Shown: one piece after another, positions 5,624 through 5,906 of the stretch
How the letters are laid out: every line of letters begins with the position of its first letter
Numbering within the stretch: the stretch's first letter is position 1
NCBI GenBank assembly: GCA_021413565.1
Contig: JAIOQC010000059.1
Coordinates: 1 to 5,906 of the forward strand
Reading direction: 5' to 3'
Origin: Candidatus Nomurabacteria bacterium
GTDB taxonomy: Bacteria; Patescibacteriota; Minisyncoccia; Phycocordibacterales; UBA9973
Length of the DNA: 5,906 nt
Notes under the pieces: model-generated
What the model was told of the DNA's origin: nothing
What the model saw: the letters and a program-made list of their open reading frames with translations, nothing else
Database searches by the model: none
Translations under genes and position numbers: made by a program

Positions 5624-5656
5624 ATATATACTGTATATGATAGCATAACTCCACAT
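5624..5656. promoter_or_regulatory. Short divergent intergenic region carrying promoters for the protease gene and rpmB
   Basis: Only 33 bp separate the two start codons. On plus, TATGAT (5636-5641) is a fair -10 element and would give a leader of about 9 nt for rpmB. On minus, TATGCT (5647-5642) would give a leader of about 12 nt for the protease gene. Neither has a good -35 at 17 bp, and neither transcript would carry a Shine-Dalgarno sequence. The mRNAs may be nearly leaderless. Confidence 0.35.
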
Positions 5657-5902
5657 ATGGCAAAAGTCTGCGCAATAACTAAAAAGGGCTCAATAATGGC
5701 TGGTGGCTACTCCAACGTAGTTCGTGCTACTAAATTCAACCCAACTGGTATGGTTCGTAAGTATCCAAATCTTCAAAAGAAGCGTATTTATGTCCCTGAA
5801 TTGAAAAAATACTTCCCTCTTACTATCTCGACTCAAGCAATCAAAACTATCAATAAGCACGGTGCTTACGCAGTATTGAAAAAAGCTGGAATCATTAAAT
5901 AA
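5657..5902 (+). CDS. rpmB: 50S ribosomal protein L28
   Basis: L28 is a small, late-assembling protein of the large ribosomal subunit. The start at 5657 gives MAKVCAIT, the family N-terminus, and 81 residues (78 in E. coli). The upstream TTG at 5618 would add 13 unrelated residues and overlap the protease gene. Visible blocks are MAKVCAITKKG (1-11), the AGGYSNVVRATKFNPTG region, and RKYPNLQKKRIYVPEL, where the usual FxPNLQ motif appears as YPNLQ. The ending is KKAGIIK. There is one Cys (5) and no CxxC pair, so this is a zinc-free form. The gene is divergent from all the others, with TAA at 5900-5902 and only A residues after it before the window ends. Confidence 0.95.
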   Translation: MAKVCAITKKGSIMAGGYSNVVRATKFNPTGMVRKYPNLQKKRIYVPELKKYFPLTISTQAIKTINKHGAYAVLKKAGIIK

Positions 5903-5906
5903 AAAA

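Noticed and set aside
5624..5656. Protease start at 5656 (11 extra residues)
   Set aside because: It would leave zero bases to the rpmB start codon and no space for any promoter, and the extension is not part of the recognisable family N-terminus. It is kept as an open alternative in the findings.
1..5906. CRISPR array, insertion sequence with transposase, rRNA gene
   Set aside because: There are no regularly spaced repeats, no transposase motifs and no rRNA-like blocks. The only repeats are the gene-tail duplications and the hairpins listed.

Overview
The window is AT-rich bacterial DNA, most likely from the Candidate Phyla Radiation (Patescibacteria, Parcubacteria-like). This is inferred from the compact secreted protein with GYAW...GW repeats and a Cys-flanked Asp-rich motif, the short L28 and the A/T-rich leaders without Shine-Dalgarno sequences. 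The placement rests on family recognition from memory, not on a search. TAA and TAG both serve as stops, and nothing suggests a recoded UGA.

Layout, left to right. The last 20 codons of an unidentified plus-strand gene (2-64) converge on the minus-strand str cluster. The 64-296 gap holds a small hairpin, a perfect 23-bp-stem bidirectional terminator (141-190), a decayed copy of the end of fusA (190-238) and an imperfect palindrome. fusA (EF-G) follows at 296-2437, then a 235-bp gap with a fusA promoter, a second decayed gene end (an rpsG tail with its own terminator) and the rpsG terminator. rpsG (S7) is at 2673-3143 and rpsL (S12) at 3156-3584, with a promoter and a hairpin/U-tract leader upstream. 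Beyond them, on the same strand, are a secreted repeat protein (3721-4914) and an M50 site-2-protease-like membrane metalloprotease (4949-5623). rpmB (L28, 5657-5902) is divergent.

rpsL, rpsG and fusA form a conserved translation block: two 30S proteins and the translocation GTPase. Here it is split into an rpsL-rpsG unit and a fusA unit with its own promoter, and no tuf follows fusA. The protease and the secreted protein look like a short envelope pair placed beside the ribosomal genes.

The most unusual signal is that both fusA and rpsG are followed about 110 bp downstream by a second, broken copy of their own 3' end, each ending at an intrinsic terminator. In the fusA copy, all five differences over eleven codons are synonymous. 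The copies therefore diverged while coding, so the relic looks like the remnant of a real gene tail, for example after replacement by a related allele or after decay of an integrated element. It does not look like a recent slippage product.
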